Assembly (NCBI GenBank): GCA_934725835.1
Contig: CAKVCR010000015.1
Coordinates: 1-19,710 of the forward strand
Length of the DNA: 19,710 nucleotides
Direction: 5' to 3'
From: an uncultured Odoribacter sp.
Lineage (GTDB): Bacteria > Bacteroidota > Bacteroidia > Bacteroidales > Marinifilaceae
Position numbers and translations under genes: made by a program. Shown here in pieces: positions 1 to 8,319 of this stretch (the stretch's first letter is position 1; the number at the start of each line of letters is the position of its first letter). Under the pieces are notes generated by a model. The model saw only the letters and a list, made by a program, of their open reading frames with translations. It made no database searches and was not told the DNA's origin.

Positions 1-1922
1 TCAAGCAGAAGTTGTTAAGTATTCCGGATGAGTCGCTACTCTACCACTCTGTCCGCAATGGCATCTCGACCTGGCTGATGGCAAGACGCGAAATTACGCT
101 GGCTCGCCACCTGCGCCGCTACCACTGGGAGGATTTTAAGACTCCGGAGGAAATCAGACAGTTTGTCGTGCAGGCGATAGAAAGTGCCGAATTGAAAAAA
201 ATCAAGGGAAGAATCATCAATTTCAATCCGAAACTGGTGGATTCCAACCGTTATATCTCACGCCTCGGCAAAGGGTCGTTTGGCGGCAAGGGACGAGGAA
301 TGGCATTTTTGTCGAATTTTATTGAAAATGTGGACTTTAAGAAGTTGATTCCACACCTTCCGATTGCTATTCCCAAGACTGCCATTATCGGTGTGGATGA
401 ATTTGACCATTTTATCGACAACAATAATCTGAGCGAAATAGCCTATAGCGACAGGAGCTATGAGGAAATAAAAGAGGCATTTATAAAGGCTGAATTAACT
501 TCTTGCTTGAAGGAGAAATTGAGAAGTTATCTAGAGGTGATGAAAAAACCGCTGGCAGTGCGCTCTTCCGGTCTGTTTGAGGACTCGCTCAGCCAACCTT
601 TTGCAGGGGTTTACTCCACTTATCTGATTCCAAATAATGATGCGGATGTAGTGCGAAGGGCGATGGAATTAGAAAAAGCAATCAAGCTGGTATTCTCTTC
701 CATCTTCACAGAAGGCTCCAGAGCCTATTTTCGGGCTATCGGCAGTATGATTGAAGAAGAGAAGATGGCGGTCATCATACAGGAGGTGGTAGGCAATGAA
801 TACGACGGGAAATACTACCCCAATATCAGCGGTGTGGCACAGTCGTACAATTTCTATCCTTTCTCTTATATCAAGCCGGAGGACGGGTTTGCCGTGCTTG
901 CTTTAGGGTTGGGAGCCTACGTTGTGGGAGGCGAAAAGACCTACCGGTTCTGTCCCCGTTACCCGAAGTTGCAATTGGCCTCTATCCAGGATATGATGCG
1001 CAACTCTCAGAAGTATTTTTATGCCCTTGATTTGAAAAACAAGGAGTATAACCTGGAAAATGACGGCGAGGATGCCGCCATCAGGGCATACGATTTAAAG
1101 ACAATTGAAGAGGATGGCAATTTAACGTATTGCGCTTCTGTTTACGACTTTATGAATGATAATATCACCTATGACTTTAACGTTATGGGTGCACGTATTG
1201 TCAATTTCCCGAATATTCTACAGTTTGATTATATCCCGTTGGCTCCGACCCTTGATACGCTGTTGGATATCTTTTCGCAAGCGATGGGGTCGCCTGTCGA
1301 AATGGAGTTTGCTGTCAACCGCGAAAACGGGGAATGGATTTTTTACGTCCTGCAGATTAAACCGCTCATCAAGAACGAATATAACCTTGACATTGATACG
1401 GAAGAAATTGATATGGACAAAGCCGTACTAAAGGCCAATAAAGGTATGGGCAACGGCAAGTTGACCAATATCCGGGATATTGTCTATGTCGATCCGGATA
1501 AGTTCAATTACCTGAAAACAGAACAGATGGCAGAAGAGGTGAAACATTTCAACGAGAAGATGACTGCCAACGATACCCCCTATATACTAATCGGTCCCGG
1601 ACGCTGGGGCACCCGAGACCGTTTGACCGGTATTCCGGTATTGTGGTCTGACATTTCAAAAGCCAAAGTTATCGTGGAACAGGGATTGAAAGATTTCCCT
1701 CTCGATGCTTCGTTGGGCTCGCATTTCTTCCATAATGTCACCTCCATGAATGTCGGTTACTTTGCCATTCCTTATGATTCGGACAATTCATTTATCAATT
1801 ACGATATTATCCGACGGCAGGAGCTTGTGGAGGAAACGGAGTTCGTCAAACACATCCGCTTCAAAGAACCCGTCACAGTCTATATGGACGGACGGAAACA
1901 GACAGCTGTCATCACAGAATAA
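1..1922 (+). CDS. PEP/pyruvate-binding domain protein (PpsA-like), 5' truncated
   Basis: The frame is open from the window edge (codons from base 3), so the true start lies outside; the TTG at 12 is probably an internal Leu codon. About 639 residues are visible. Counting the codon at 12 as residue 1, the nucleotide-binding half of the pyruvate phosphate dikinase/PEP synthase family is recognisable: RLGKGSFGGKGRGMAFL at about 84-100, VRSSGLFEDSLSQPFAG at about 183-199 (the family's VRSS..ED...SFAG motif) and a QEVVG segment at about 257-261. The phosphohistidine swivel domain (GG..SH motif) and the PEP-binding barrel do not follow. Instead there is a C-terminal region with ILIGPGRWGTRD and SLGSHFFHNV. 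It is therefore unlikely to be a complete PEP synthase, and its reaction is unknown to me. It ends 10 bp from the convergent glmS. The family call is solid; the function is open. Confidence 0.8.
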   Translation, partial: KQKLLSIPDESLLYHSVRNGISTWLMARREITLARHLRRYHWEDFKTPEEIRQFVVQAIESAELKKIKGRIINFNPKLVDSNRYISRLGKGSFGGKGRGMAFLSNFIENVDFKKLIPHLPIAIPKTAIIGVDEFDHFIDNNNLSEIAYSDRSYEEIKEAFIKAELTSCLKEKLRSYLEVMKKPLAVRSSGLFEDSLSQPFAGVYSTYLIPNNDADVVRRAMELEKAIKLVFSSIFTEGSRAYFRAIGSMIEEEKMAVIIQEVVGNEYDGKYYPNISGVAQSYNFYPFSYIKPEDGFAVLALGLGAYVVGGEKTYRFCPRYPKLQLASIQDMMRNSQKYFYALDLKNKEYNLENDGEDAAIRAYDLKTIEEDGNLTYCASVYDFMNDNITYDFNVMGARIVNFPNILQFDYIPLAPTLDTLLDIFSQAMGSPVEMEFAVNRENGEWIFYVLQIKPLIKNEYNLDIDTEEIDMDKAVLKANKGMGNGKLTNIRDIVYVDPDKFNYLKTEQMAEEVKHFNEKMTANDTPYILIGPGRWGTRDRLTGIPVLWSDISKAKVIVEQGLKDFPLDASLGSHFFHNVTSMNVGYFAIPYDSDNSFINYDIIRRQELVEETEFVKHIRFKEPVTVYMDGRKQTAVITE

Positions 1923-1927
1923 CCGAG

Positions 1928-1951
1928 GTCCGTCACTCTACCGTGACGGAC
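1928..1951. terminator. Hairpin between two convergent genes
   Basis: A perfect 9-bp inverted repeat, GTCCGTCAC / GTGACGGAC, with a 6-nt loop sits just after the stop of the PEP-binding gene. It contains the last codon and stop codon of glmS (stop at 1933-1935). G:T and A:T pairs extend it slightly on both sides. No good T-run follows on either strand (only TTT rightward), so this is a plausible but non-classical two-way terminator or mRNA 3'-end stabiliser. Confidence 0.5.
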
Positions 1952-3777
1952 TTTGCCAAATTACGAGGTTGGTCGACATCACGACCCTTGTTGACCGCAA
2001 TGTAGTAAGCCAGCAACTGCAGCGGTATCGATGCCAGAATCGGTGTAAACGGTTCGGCAGCCTGCGGCACTTCGATGCAATAGTCAGCCATTTCGCGCAC
2101 CACCTTATCTCCTTCGGTCACAATGGCTATGACTCTCCCCTTACGGGCCTTGATTTCCTGTATGTTACTGATGGTCTTTTCGTAGATACTGTCGGTAGTT
2201 GCAATAGCTACGACCGGCATTTCGGCATCAATCAAAGCGATGGGACCGTGTTTCATTTCGGCAGCTGGATAACCTTCTGCATGGATGTAGGATATTTCTT
2301 TCAATTTGAGTGCTCCCTCCAGAGCTGCCGGATAGTTATAACCGCGTCCCAGGTAAATAAAGTTGTGTGCGTATGTAAATATCTTGGAGAGTTCCTTCAC
2401 CTCCTCTGCCCGCTTCAATACCTCTTCTATCTTTTCCGGAATCACCTGCAGTTCTTTCACCAGACGGGTAAATTCCTCTTCTGAAATAGTGCCTTTCTGA
2501 TGTGCGATTGTCAAAGCCAACATGGAAAGTACTGTCACCTGACCGGTAAAGGCTTTGGTGGAAGCCACTCCTATTTCCGGTCCCACATGGATATAGGATC
2601 CTGAATCCGTTGCCCGAGGAATAGATGACCCCACAGCGTTACAGATACCGTAGATAAATGCCCCTTTGGATTTGGCTAATTCTACGGCTGCAAGTGTATC
2701 AGCCGTTTCGCCCGATTGGGAAATAGCGATTACAATATCATCCGGATGAATCACCGGATTGCGGTAGCGGAATTCCGAGGCATATTCCACCTCCACCGGT
2801 ATGCGGCAAAAGTCCTCAATCAGATGCTCTCCTATCAAGGCCGCATGCCAGGAGGTGCCACAAGCTACAATAACAATTCTTCTGGCATTCAAAAACTTTT
2901 CTTTATTGTCTATCACTCCGGACAAAACGACATTTGTACCTTCAACATTGATGCGCCCACGAATGCAATTCAAAATGGTACGTGGCTGTTCGTATATCTC
3001 CTTGAGCATGAAATGAGAATACCCACCCTTTTCCAATTGGCTGAGATTCATGGCCAGTTTCTTTACTTCCGGTGTAATCTCCACATTATTCAGATTGACC
3101 ACTTTCAGTGCTTCTCCCCGACGGATAATGGCTATCTCTTCATCGTTCAGATAAACGACTTTATCTGTATATTCGATTATCGGAGTCGCATCAGATGCCA
3201 GAAAGAATTCGTCATCCCCGATTCCTACTACCAGCGGGCTACTCTTACGGGCTGCAATAATCTGGTCGGGATTATCCTTGGATATAACTGCAATGGCATA
3301 AGCTCCGACCACCTGTTGCAATGCCAACTGAACGGCTGTACAGAGGTCGGTGTGATTGGTCTTCATGATATACTCAATGAGGTACACTATCACCTCCGTG
3401 TCTGTACTGCTACGAAACTGATATCCTCTGCTTTCCAGTTCGGCACGAATAACAGTGTAGTTTTCTATAATACCATTGTGAATCAAAGCCAGATCTCCGG
3501 AGGGAGAGTAATGAGGATGGGCATTCACATCATTGGGCTCTCCATGAGTTGCCCAACGGGTGTGAGCGATGCCCACAGTCCCGGAAATATCTTTCGATTG
3601 GGCAAACCGCTCCAGGTCTGCCACTTTCCCTTTTGATTTATATACATTGAGTTCGCCTTTTCCGGAGAGCATGGCTACTCCCGCACTGTCATACCCGCGA
3701 TACTCCAATCTGTGCAACCCTTTTACAAGAATCGCATAAGCGTCTCTATTGCCTAAATAACCTACTATTCCACACAT
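1933..3777 (-). CDS. glmS: Glutamine--fructose-6-phosphate aminotransferase (isomerizing)
   Basis: Makes glucosamine-6-phosphate from fructose-6-phosphate and glutamine, the first committed step to UDP-GlcNAc for peptidoglycan and lipid A; cytoplasmic. The frame opens at 3846, but the start must be the ATG at 3777, because MCGIVGYLGN puts the catalytic Cys at position 2, where it becomes the N-terminal nucleophile. This gives 614 aa, the usual length. The N-terminal class-II glutaminase domain shows RGYDSAG and HTRWATHG. Two SIS sugar-isomerase domains follow (VACGTSWHAA and ISQSGETADT in the first). The C-terminus has EGALKLKEISYIHAEG and ends in AKSVTVE, as the family does. A gap of 160 bp, with its own promoter candidate, separates it from the U32 gene upstream. 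I see no glmS ribozyme, which is a Firmicutes feature. Confidence 0.97.
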   Translation of the reverse strand: MCGIVGYLGNRDAYAILVKGLHRLEYRGYDSAGVAMLSGKGELNVYKSKGKVADLERFAQSKDISGTVGIAHTRWATHGEPNDVNAHPHYSPSGDLALIHNGIIENYTVIRAELESRGYQFRSSTDTEVIVYLIEYIMKTNHTDLCTAVQLALQQVVGAYAIAVISKDNPDQIIAARKSSPLVVGIGDDEFFLASDATPIIEYTDKVVYLNDEEIAIIRRGEALKVVNLNNVEITPEVKKLAMNLSQLEKGGYSHFMLKEIYEQPRTILNCIRGRINVEGTNVVLSGVIDNKEKFLNARRIVIVACGTSWHAALIGEHLIEDFCRIPVEVEYASEFRYRNPVIHPDDIVIAISQSGETADTLAAVELAKSKGAFIYGICNAVGSSIPRATDSGSYIHVGPEIGVASTKAFTGQVTVLSMLALTIAHQKGTISEEEFTRLVKELQVIPEKIEEVLKRAEEVKELSKIFTYAHNFIYLGRGYNYPAALEGALKLKEISYIHAEGYPAAEMKHGPIALIDAEMPVVAIATTDSIYEKTISNIQEIKARKGRVIAIVTEGDKVVREMADYCIEVPQAAEPFTPILASIPLQLLAYYIAVNKGRDVDQPRNLAKSVTVE

Positions 3778-3807
3778 ATCTTTTAGTTTACAAATTAATT
3801 CCGTCCG

Positions 3808-3815
3808 CAAAAATA
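3808..3815 (-). promoter_or_regulatory. Candidate -7 box for glmS
   Basis: Read leftward, these bases are TATTTTTG, an exact match to the Bacteroides -7 consensus TAnnTTTG, placing the start of transcription roughly 20-25 nt before the glmS ATG. A second near-match, TTCCTTTG, lies at 3823-3830. No clear TTTG -33 element sits at the usual 19-21 bp distance. The rest of 3816-3937 is AT-rich; it includes a small TTTTAC-AAA-GTAAAA hairpin at 3921-3935 just past the U32 stop, too weak for me to call a terminator. Confidence 0.35.
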
Positions 3816-3937
3816 TAATTTGCAAAGGAATAATCAGTATGACCAAAAGATATTTTTATAAAGTTTTTTATCACAGAATACTCTGATAATTACGGAATCG
3901 TATGTATTTTTAAAACTTTATTTTACAAAGTAAAATT

Positions 3938-5737
3938 TTATTCTTTCTCTAAGACTCTCATAAAACATTCTTTACAATCGAAGTCGAGCCGGAAACTGTG
4001 TTTATCGTTATAAAGCCACAATGGGAATTCCAAATCAGCATTTTTATTCTTCTTGCGACAACGTCCTAATTCATGGAGAATACAGTAGCGGGTATGCATC
4101 AGATCCCGACCGCCACCGGTCTTGCTTTTTTCAAAACCGGTAGCCACTGTTTCAACCTGGTGGTCACGATAAAAGGCAGCCGCCTTTAGATTGACTATAT
4201 TCAGATGCCAATCCGACTCCAATGGATAGGCTACGGTATAATCCTCTTTACCGGGAAGCATCAACTCACGACGTTCGGCGCGGATAGCTGTCAGTTGTTC
4301 CAGCAACTCCCTGCGCAGTAAGTTGGCTGCGGCAGACGGCACAAATAGAACCTCATCACTCAAATAATCTACAGCTTCACAGACATATTCGGTGTCTCCA
4401 CTCTTCATCAGTTGTTGCTGCAGACGTTCCTTCTGTAGGGGATTGGAGGCTGTTTCAAATATACTGTCGGATATAAGGTTGGCTGTCATACCGTCCTCAT
4501 CACAAGCGGTCAGTTGCAGACGGGAATCCTGCACCTTCACCTCTATGCGTATCCGAATCTTGCGCACAGATTTAGCCTTCTCAAGTTGGGTGACAAACCG
4601 GTGGTCGTAATTACGGAAAAGAGTTGTACCGGGTTTTACCTCTACCCGCTCGTTGCAGGTAAGCCAATTCCCATCGACAGTATTCACCCGGATTCCTTTC
4701 AGCTCTCCATTCTGCAAATAGCATAATCCGTCTCCATTGTTTACGCTCTCTGTCGACTGAATCAGGATTCGATTGCCTCTCACCTGCTGCACCACACCAA
4801 TTTGTTTACCCATGGACTTGGGTGTATCTGCATTGACGAGACCGAGTTCACGCTTCACCATAAAATAGGATGAGTACCCCCGATTGAAACTTCTCTCCGG
4901 TTCGGCATGGAAAGATGAAATCACTTTACCGGAACCGGAGCGCTTTATTTCTGGAAGTGCATCCAGTAGCGAAGAGTAATATTTAGTTACATTCGACACA
5001 TAATTCTCATCCTTCAGACGCCCTTCTATTTTAAAAGAATCTACTCCGATATCCACTAAATCTTTGATATAAGCAGATAGGTTCAAATCTTTCAGAGACA
5101 ATATATAGCGATTGTCTACTAACCGCCTGCCGACATTGTCACGGACAGACCATTTCATTCTGCAAGGCTGTGCGCATTCGCCCCGGTTTGCAGAACGTCC
5201 GAACATATACTGGGAAAGGTAGCACTGTCCGCTCAGGCTGACACACAAAGCTCCATGGATAAATACTTCCAGCTCGGCTTTGACAGAACGGCGCACTTCA
5301 CGAATCTGCTCCAACGAAAGTTCACGGGCCAGAACAATACGCTGAAAACCCATTTTATCAATAAACTTGATACGTTCGATATCGTAATTGTGCATCTGAG
5401 TACTGGCATGCAAACATATCGGAGGTAAATCCATACGCAGAATACCCATATCCTGAACAATCAAGGCATCGACACCAATCCGGTAGATCTCGTGAATCAT
5501 TTTCTCTGCAGCCTCCAGTTCATTGTCGTACAACACCGTATTCATTGTCACAAATACCCGACAATAATAGCGGTGGGCATACTCCACCAGCTGTGCAATA
5601 TCCACCAGACTGTTGGAAGCAGCTTTGCGTGCACCGAATGCCGGCGCCCCGATATATACTGCATCCGCACCATTGTTAATGGCAGCAATTCCTATCGTCA
5701 GGTCTTTCGCCGGAGACAACAATTCAACTCTCTTCAT
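3938..5737 (-). CDS. U32-family protein (RlhA/YdcP-like), probable rRNA-modification enzyme
   Basis: A 599-aa protein annotated in related genomes as peptidase U32. Characterised relatives are RNA or quinone hydroxylation factors rather than proteases: E. coli RlhA (23S rRNA C2501), TrhP (tRNA U34) and UbiU/UbiV. The N-terminus MKRVELLSPAKDL and the NNGADAVYIG segment are typical of the barrel domain. The signature region carries Cys165, Cys172, Cys188 and Cys192 (HGALCVSLSGQC ... GECAQPC), matching the Fe-S-type cysteine set of the family. A second set, Cys552, Cys560, Cys588 and Cys591 (YCILHELGRC ... DCKEC), lies at the C-terminus, as in RlhA-type proteins that also carry the DUF3656 insert; the length is a little below the roughly 650 aa of E. 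coli RlhA. It starts 22 bp after bioD ends, so the two are probably co-transcribed. The family is certain; the exact RNA target is inferred. Confidence 0.85.
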   Translation of the reverse strand: MKRVELLSPAKDLTIGIAAINNGADAVYIGAPAFGARKAASNSLVDIAQLVEYAHRYYCRVFVTMNTVLYDNELEAAEKMIHEIYRIGVDALIVQDMGILRMDLPPICLHASTQMHNYDIERIKFIDKMGFQRIVLARELSLEQIREVRRSVKAELEVFIHGALCVSLSGQCYLSQYMFGRSANRGECAQPCRMKWSVRDNVGRRLVDNRYILSLKDLNLSAYIKDLVDIGVDSFKIEGRLKDENYVSNVTKYYSSLLDALPEIKRSGSGKVISSFHAEPERSFNRGYSSYFMVKRELGLVNADTPKSMGKQIGVVQQVRGNRILIQSTESVNNGDGLCYLQNGELKGIRVNTVDGNWLTCNERVEVKPGTTLFRNYDHRFVTQLEKAKSVRKIRIRIEVKVQDSRLQLTACDEDGMTANLISDSIFETASNPLQKERLQQQLMKSGDTEYVCEAVDYLSDEVLFVPSAAANLLRRELLEQLTAIRAERRELMLPGKEDYTVAYPLESDWHLNIVNLKAAAFYRDHQVETVATGFEKSKTGGGRDLMHTRYCILHELGRCRKKNKNADLEFPLWLYNDKHSFRLDFDCKECFMRVLEKE

Positions 5738-5759
5738 GCTCTTTTCTATGGGGATTCAA

Positions 5760-6437
5760 CTATTTTTCAATGGATAAACCGGGTAATTCACACCACTCGC
5801 CATTCTGAATGACCGGCAATTCCAACAGTTGGCAATTCGGGAAATGACGTTCGATATACTGTCTTATAATTGTAATAGAATCGTTCTTTATCCATTCGCT
5901 GTCGTTCGGGAAATCATTGTAAATGACGTGACTGACGTTGATTCCGCGCAAACGGCACAATTCCAGACTCATCAATGTATGGTTAATACTGCCCAACTTA
6001 GAAGAGGAGACCAATATCAACGGATGTCCGTATTCCCGGATATAGTCGATGGTCAGATAATCCCGAGTGACCGGCACATACAATCCTCCTGCCCCTTCCA
6101 ACAATACCACATCATACTCCGAGGCCAACTTTTCTGTTGACTGATGAATCCTTTTGACATCAATATCCACTTTGTCAATCTCAGCAGCGAGATGCGGAGA
6201 AGCAGGATAAGTCATTACATACGGACAGGTGGTTCCGTCCTTGTCCACTTCCTGCGGAGGAATACCCATAATTTCACGATGTTTGAGAATATCTTCGGAG
6301 ATACCGACACAACCGGTCTGAATAAACTTTTGGGTAATTACTTTCAGTCCTTTGGTTGACAATGTACGAGCCAACACTCCTGTCGCAATGGATTTTCCGG
6401 CATCCGTATCGATGCCACTGATAAAATATACTGCCAT
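5760..6437 (-). CDS. bioD: Dethiobiotin synthase
   Basis: ATP-dependent ring closure of 7,8-diaminopelargonate with CO2 to dethiobiotin, the penultimate step of biotin synthesis. The frame opens at 6473, but I choose the ATG at 6437 because the protein then begins MAVYFISGIDTDAGKS, putting the Walker A loop in its normal place a few residues from the N-terminus. The result is 225 aa, normal for BioD. The loop reads GIDTDAGKS, a variant of the more common G(T)DTxVGKT. LLEGAGGLYVP corresponds to the conserved LxEGAGG substrate loop. KFIQTG matches the conserved K..QTG region. No other bio gene is present in the window; the downstream partner is the U32 gene. The call is firm, and the isolation from the bio pathway is notable. 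Confidence 0.93.
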   Translation of the reverse strand: MAVYFISGIDTDAGKSIATGVLARTLSTKGLKVITQKFIQTGCVGISEDILKHREIMGIPPQEVDKDGTTCPYVMTYPASPHLAAEIDKVDIDVKRIHQSTEKLASEYDVVLLEGAGGLYVPVTRDYLTIDYIREYGHPLILVSSSKLGSINHTLMSLELCRLRGINVSHVIYNDFPNDSEWIKNDSITIIRQYIERHFPNCQLLELPVIQNGEWCELPGLSIEK

Positions 6438-6483
6438 AAATAACTGTATTATTTCTATTTGTATGAAAGTCACTAATGACTGA

Positions 6484-6491
6484 CAAAAGTA
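6484..6491 (-). promoter_or_regulatory. Candidate -7 box for bioD
   Basis: Read leftward, TACTTTTG matches TAnnTTTG exactly and lies 46 bp before the bioD ATG. Transcription should begin near 6477, inside a short inverted repeat, AGTCA-ctaa-TGACT (6468-6481). No convincing -33 TTTG is visible in the A-rich stretch beyond it. Confidence 0.4.
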
Positions 6492-6535
6492 CTAAAATTG
6501 GAAGAAAAAAAATCAGTTGTTTTAAAGATTATTGC

Positions 6536-6543
6536 TATTTTTG
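6536..6543 (+). promoter_or_regulatory. Candidate -7 box for the OmpA-family gene
   Basis: TATTTTTG matches the Bacteroides -7 consensus exactly, 48 bp before the ATG at 6592. An upstream TTG at 6517-6519 is a poor -33 match and a little too close. This promoter is divergent from the bioD box. Confidence 0.4.
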
Positions 6544-6591
6544 CCTGTCTGGCATTGTTAGACATCTATTAGAAACTAATTACGAAGCAAA

Positions 6592-7296
6592 ATGAAAGTA
6601 AGAAATTTTATCACAGTCTGTATGCTTGGAGGAAGCATCATATTTTCAGAGTGCCTGTTTACGGGTTGTGCAAGTATGAACAATACAGGAAAGGGAGCCA
6701 TGATTGGAGGCGGTAGCGGTGCTGCTGTCGGAGCAGGCATCGGTGCCATTATCGGCAAAGGCAAAGGTGCTGCCATCGGTGCTGCCATCGGCACAGCCAT
6801 CGGTTCCGGAACAGGAGCATTAATCGGACGTCGCATGGACAAGCAAAAAAAGGAACTGGAAGCCATTGAAGGTGCAAAAGTTGAAAGTGTTCAGGATGCC
6901 AATAATCTGCAGGCTATCAAAGTGACTTTCGACAATGGTATTCTTTTCGAACATAATCAGACCAGTCTGAATGCCTCGGCACGCGAATCGCTGATTAAGT
7001 TTGCCAATTCCCTGAAAAACTCACCGGATACAGACGTAACTATTTACGGGCACACTGACAATACCGGAACTTACGAAGTGAACGTAAGAATTTCAGGAGA
7101 AAGAGCCAACAGTGTGGCTAATTATTTAGTTAGTCAGGGAGTGAGCAGAGCACGCCTCACCACCAAAGGGATGGCTTATGACCAGCCGGTAGCAGACAAT
7201 AGCACTGCAGCCGGACGTGCACAAAACCGCCGGGTTGAGATTTATATTACAGCCAACGAAGAGATGGTTAAAAAAGCGGAAGCCGGACAATTATAA
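6592..7296 (+). CDS. OmpA-family lipoprotein with glycine-zipper segment
   Basis: A 234-aa envelope protein likely to tie the outer membrane to peptidoglycan. Residues 1-25 look like a lipoprotein signal peptide ending LFTG before Cys26, the probable lipidation site; no acidic run follows the Cys, so the Bacteroides surface-export signal is absent. Residues about 34-80 are a glycine-zipper stretch full of GxxxG-spaced Gly/Ala (GAMIGGGSGAAVGAGIGAII and onward). Residues about 105-225 form the OmpA C-terminal peptidoglycan-binding domain, with IYGHTDNTGTYEVNVRISGE, RANSVANYL and AQNRRVEI. The architecture matches E. coli YiaD. The gene stands alone with its own promoter candidate and ends at a strong terminator shared with ptb. 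The class is secure; a precise role is not known from the sequence. Confidence 0.9.
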   Translation: MKVRNFITVCMLGGSIIFSECLFTGCASMNNTGKGAMIGGGSGAAVGAGIGAIIGKGKGAAIGAAIGTAIGSGTGALIGRRMDKQKKELEAIEGAKVESVQDANNLQAIKVTFDNGILFEHNQTSLNASARESLIKFANSLKNSPDTDVTIYGHTDNTGTYEVNVRISGERANSVANYLVSQGVSRARLTTKGMAYDQPVADNSTAAGRAQNRRVEIYITANEEMVKKAEAGQL

Positions 7297-7327
7297 TCAT
7301 CATCTACCGGTTTGCGAATAAATAAAA

Positions 7328-7357
7328 AGGTTGGAAATGCCGAGATATTTCCAACCT
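7328..7357. terminator. Bidirectional rho-independent terminator
   Basis: An 11-bp perfect stem (AGGTTGGAAAT / ATTTCCAACCT) with an 8-nt loop lies between the convergent OmpA-family and ptb genes. Rightward it is followed by CTTTATTTAT; leftward by TTTTATTTATTC. It can serve both genes. Confidence 0.85.
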
Positions 7358-7384
7358 CTTTATTTATGCAGAATCCTTCTTGCT

Positions 7385-8287
7385 TTAAGCAGTCAATGCA
7401 GCCAATGCAATAGAATTCAATTTAGTCTCTACACTGTCACCTCTGGAAGACAATACGCAAGGAACTTTAGCACCCATCAGCATAGCACCCAATTTAGCGT
7501 TGCCCAATTTAGTGTTGGTCTTGTAGAATACGTTACCGGATTCCAAGTTCGGGAATACCAGACAATCAGCATCTCCAGCTACCGGAGAGAAGATTTTCTT
7601 AATATCAGCAGCCTCTTTGTCGATAGCCACATCCAATGCCATCGGACCTTCGATGATAGCTCCCGGAATCTGTCCACGTTCGTTCATTTTTGCCAAGATA
7701 GCAGCCTCTACTGTTGATTGTACTTTCGGCAACACTTGCTCTGTCGGGGTAATCAATGCAATTTTCGGTTTTTCTACACCCAACTTAACAGCTGTTTTCG
7801 TTACATATTTAATGATAGCTTTCTTTTGGTCTAAGTCCGGACACGGAATGATAGCTACATCACTTACCACCAACAATTTATGGTATGCCGGGCATTCCAT
7901 CACAGTAACATGAGACAATACCTTTTCACTCACGATACCCTTCTCTTTGTTCAAGATGGCACGCATATATTTATCTGTGCTGACAAGTCCCTTCATCAAC
8001 ACATCCGCCTCACCGTTGCGAATCATAGCTACGGCTGCTTCTGCTGCTTTCACATCGTTCGGCTCGTGAACAATCTTAAAGCAAGCCGGGTCATAATTGT
8101 GTTCTGCACATACCTGCTTGATAACTTCAGAGTCGCCGACAAGAATTCCTTCTACCAATCCGGCTTTCACTGCCAACGATACAGCTTCGATTGAATGACT
8201 GTCATTTGCATAGGCTACCACCAAACGTTTTTTAGTGGTGTTTCCCTTCAATACTTCATAGATATCACTAATCTTTTCAATTTTCAT
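7385..8287 (-). CDS. ptb: Phosphate butyryltransferase (phosphate acyl-transferase family)
   Basis: Converts an acyl-CoA such as butyryl- or a branched-chain acyl-CoA to the acyl phosphate, which a kinase can use to make ATP. The 300-aa length and sequence match the Ptb branch of the Pta/Ptb family: VVAYANDSHSIEAVSLAV near the N-terminus, LMKGLVSTDKYMRAIL in the middle, GPMALDVAIDKEAA, and the C-terminal LMGAKVPCVLSSRGDS segment. It is shorter than the Pta enzymes with added N-terminal domains. The usual partner, butyrate kinase (buk), is not next to it: downstream is a terminator and upstream is the divergent MFS gene. A promoter candidate lies at 8320-8349. The family is certain; butyryl as the preferred substrate is an inference, since Bacteroides are not typical butyrate makers. 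Confidence 0.9.
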   Translation of the reverse strand: MKIEKISDIYEVLKGNTTKKRLVVAYANDSHSIEAVSLAVKAGLVEGILVGDSEVIKQVCAEHNYDPACFKIVHEPNDVKAAEAAVAMIRNGEADVLMKGLVSTDKYMRAILNKEKGIVSEKVLSHVTVMECPAYHKLLVVSDVAIIPCPDLDQKKAIIKYVTKTAVKLGVEKPKIALITPTEQVLPKVQSTVEAAILAKMNERGQIPGAIIEGPMALDVAIDKEAADIKKIFSPVAGDADCLVFPNLESGNVFYKTNTKLGNAKLGAMLMGAKVPCVLSSRGDSVETKLNSIALAALTA

Positions 8288-8319
8288 GATTTTACCTATT
8301 ATTTGATTATAAGTTGAAA

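Noticed and set aside
1750..2484. Long rightward frame of 244 codons across the end of the first gene
   Set aside because: It lies opposite glmS and over the end of the PEP-binding gene, with low-complexity composition typical of a shadow frame.
3886..3935. AT-rich hairpins after the U32 gene as its terminator
   Set aside because: The stems are short, bulged or A/T only, and lack a downstream T-run in the leftward direction.
6576..6866. Leftward Pro/Ala-rich frame opposite the OmpA-family gene
   Set aside because: It is the antisense image of the glycine-zipper repeats (Gly/Ala codons read as Pro/Ala) and has no independent support.
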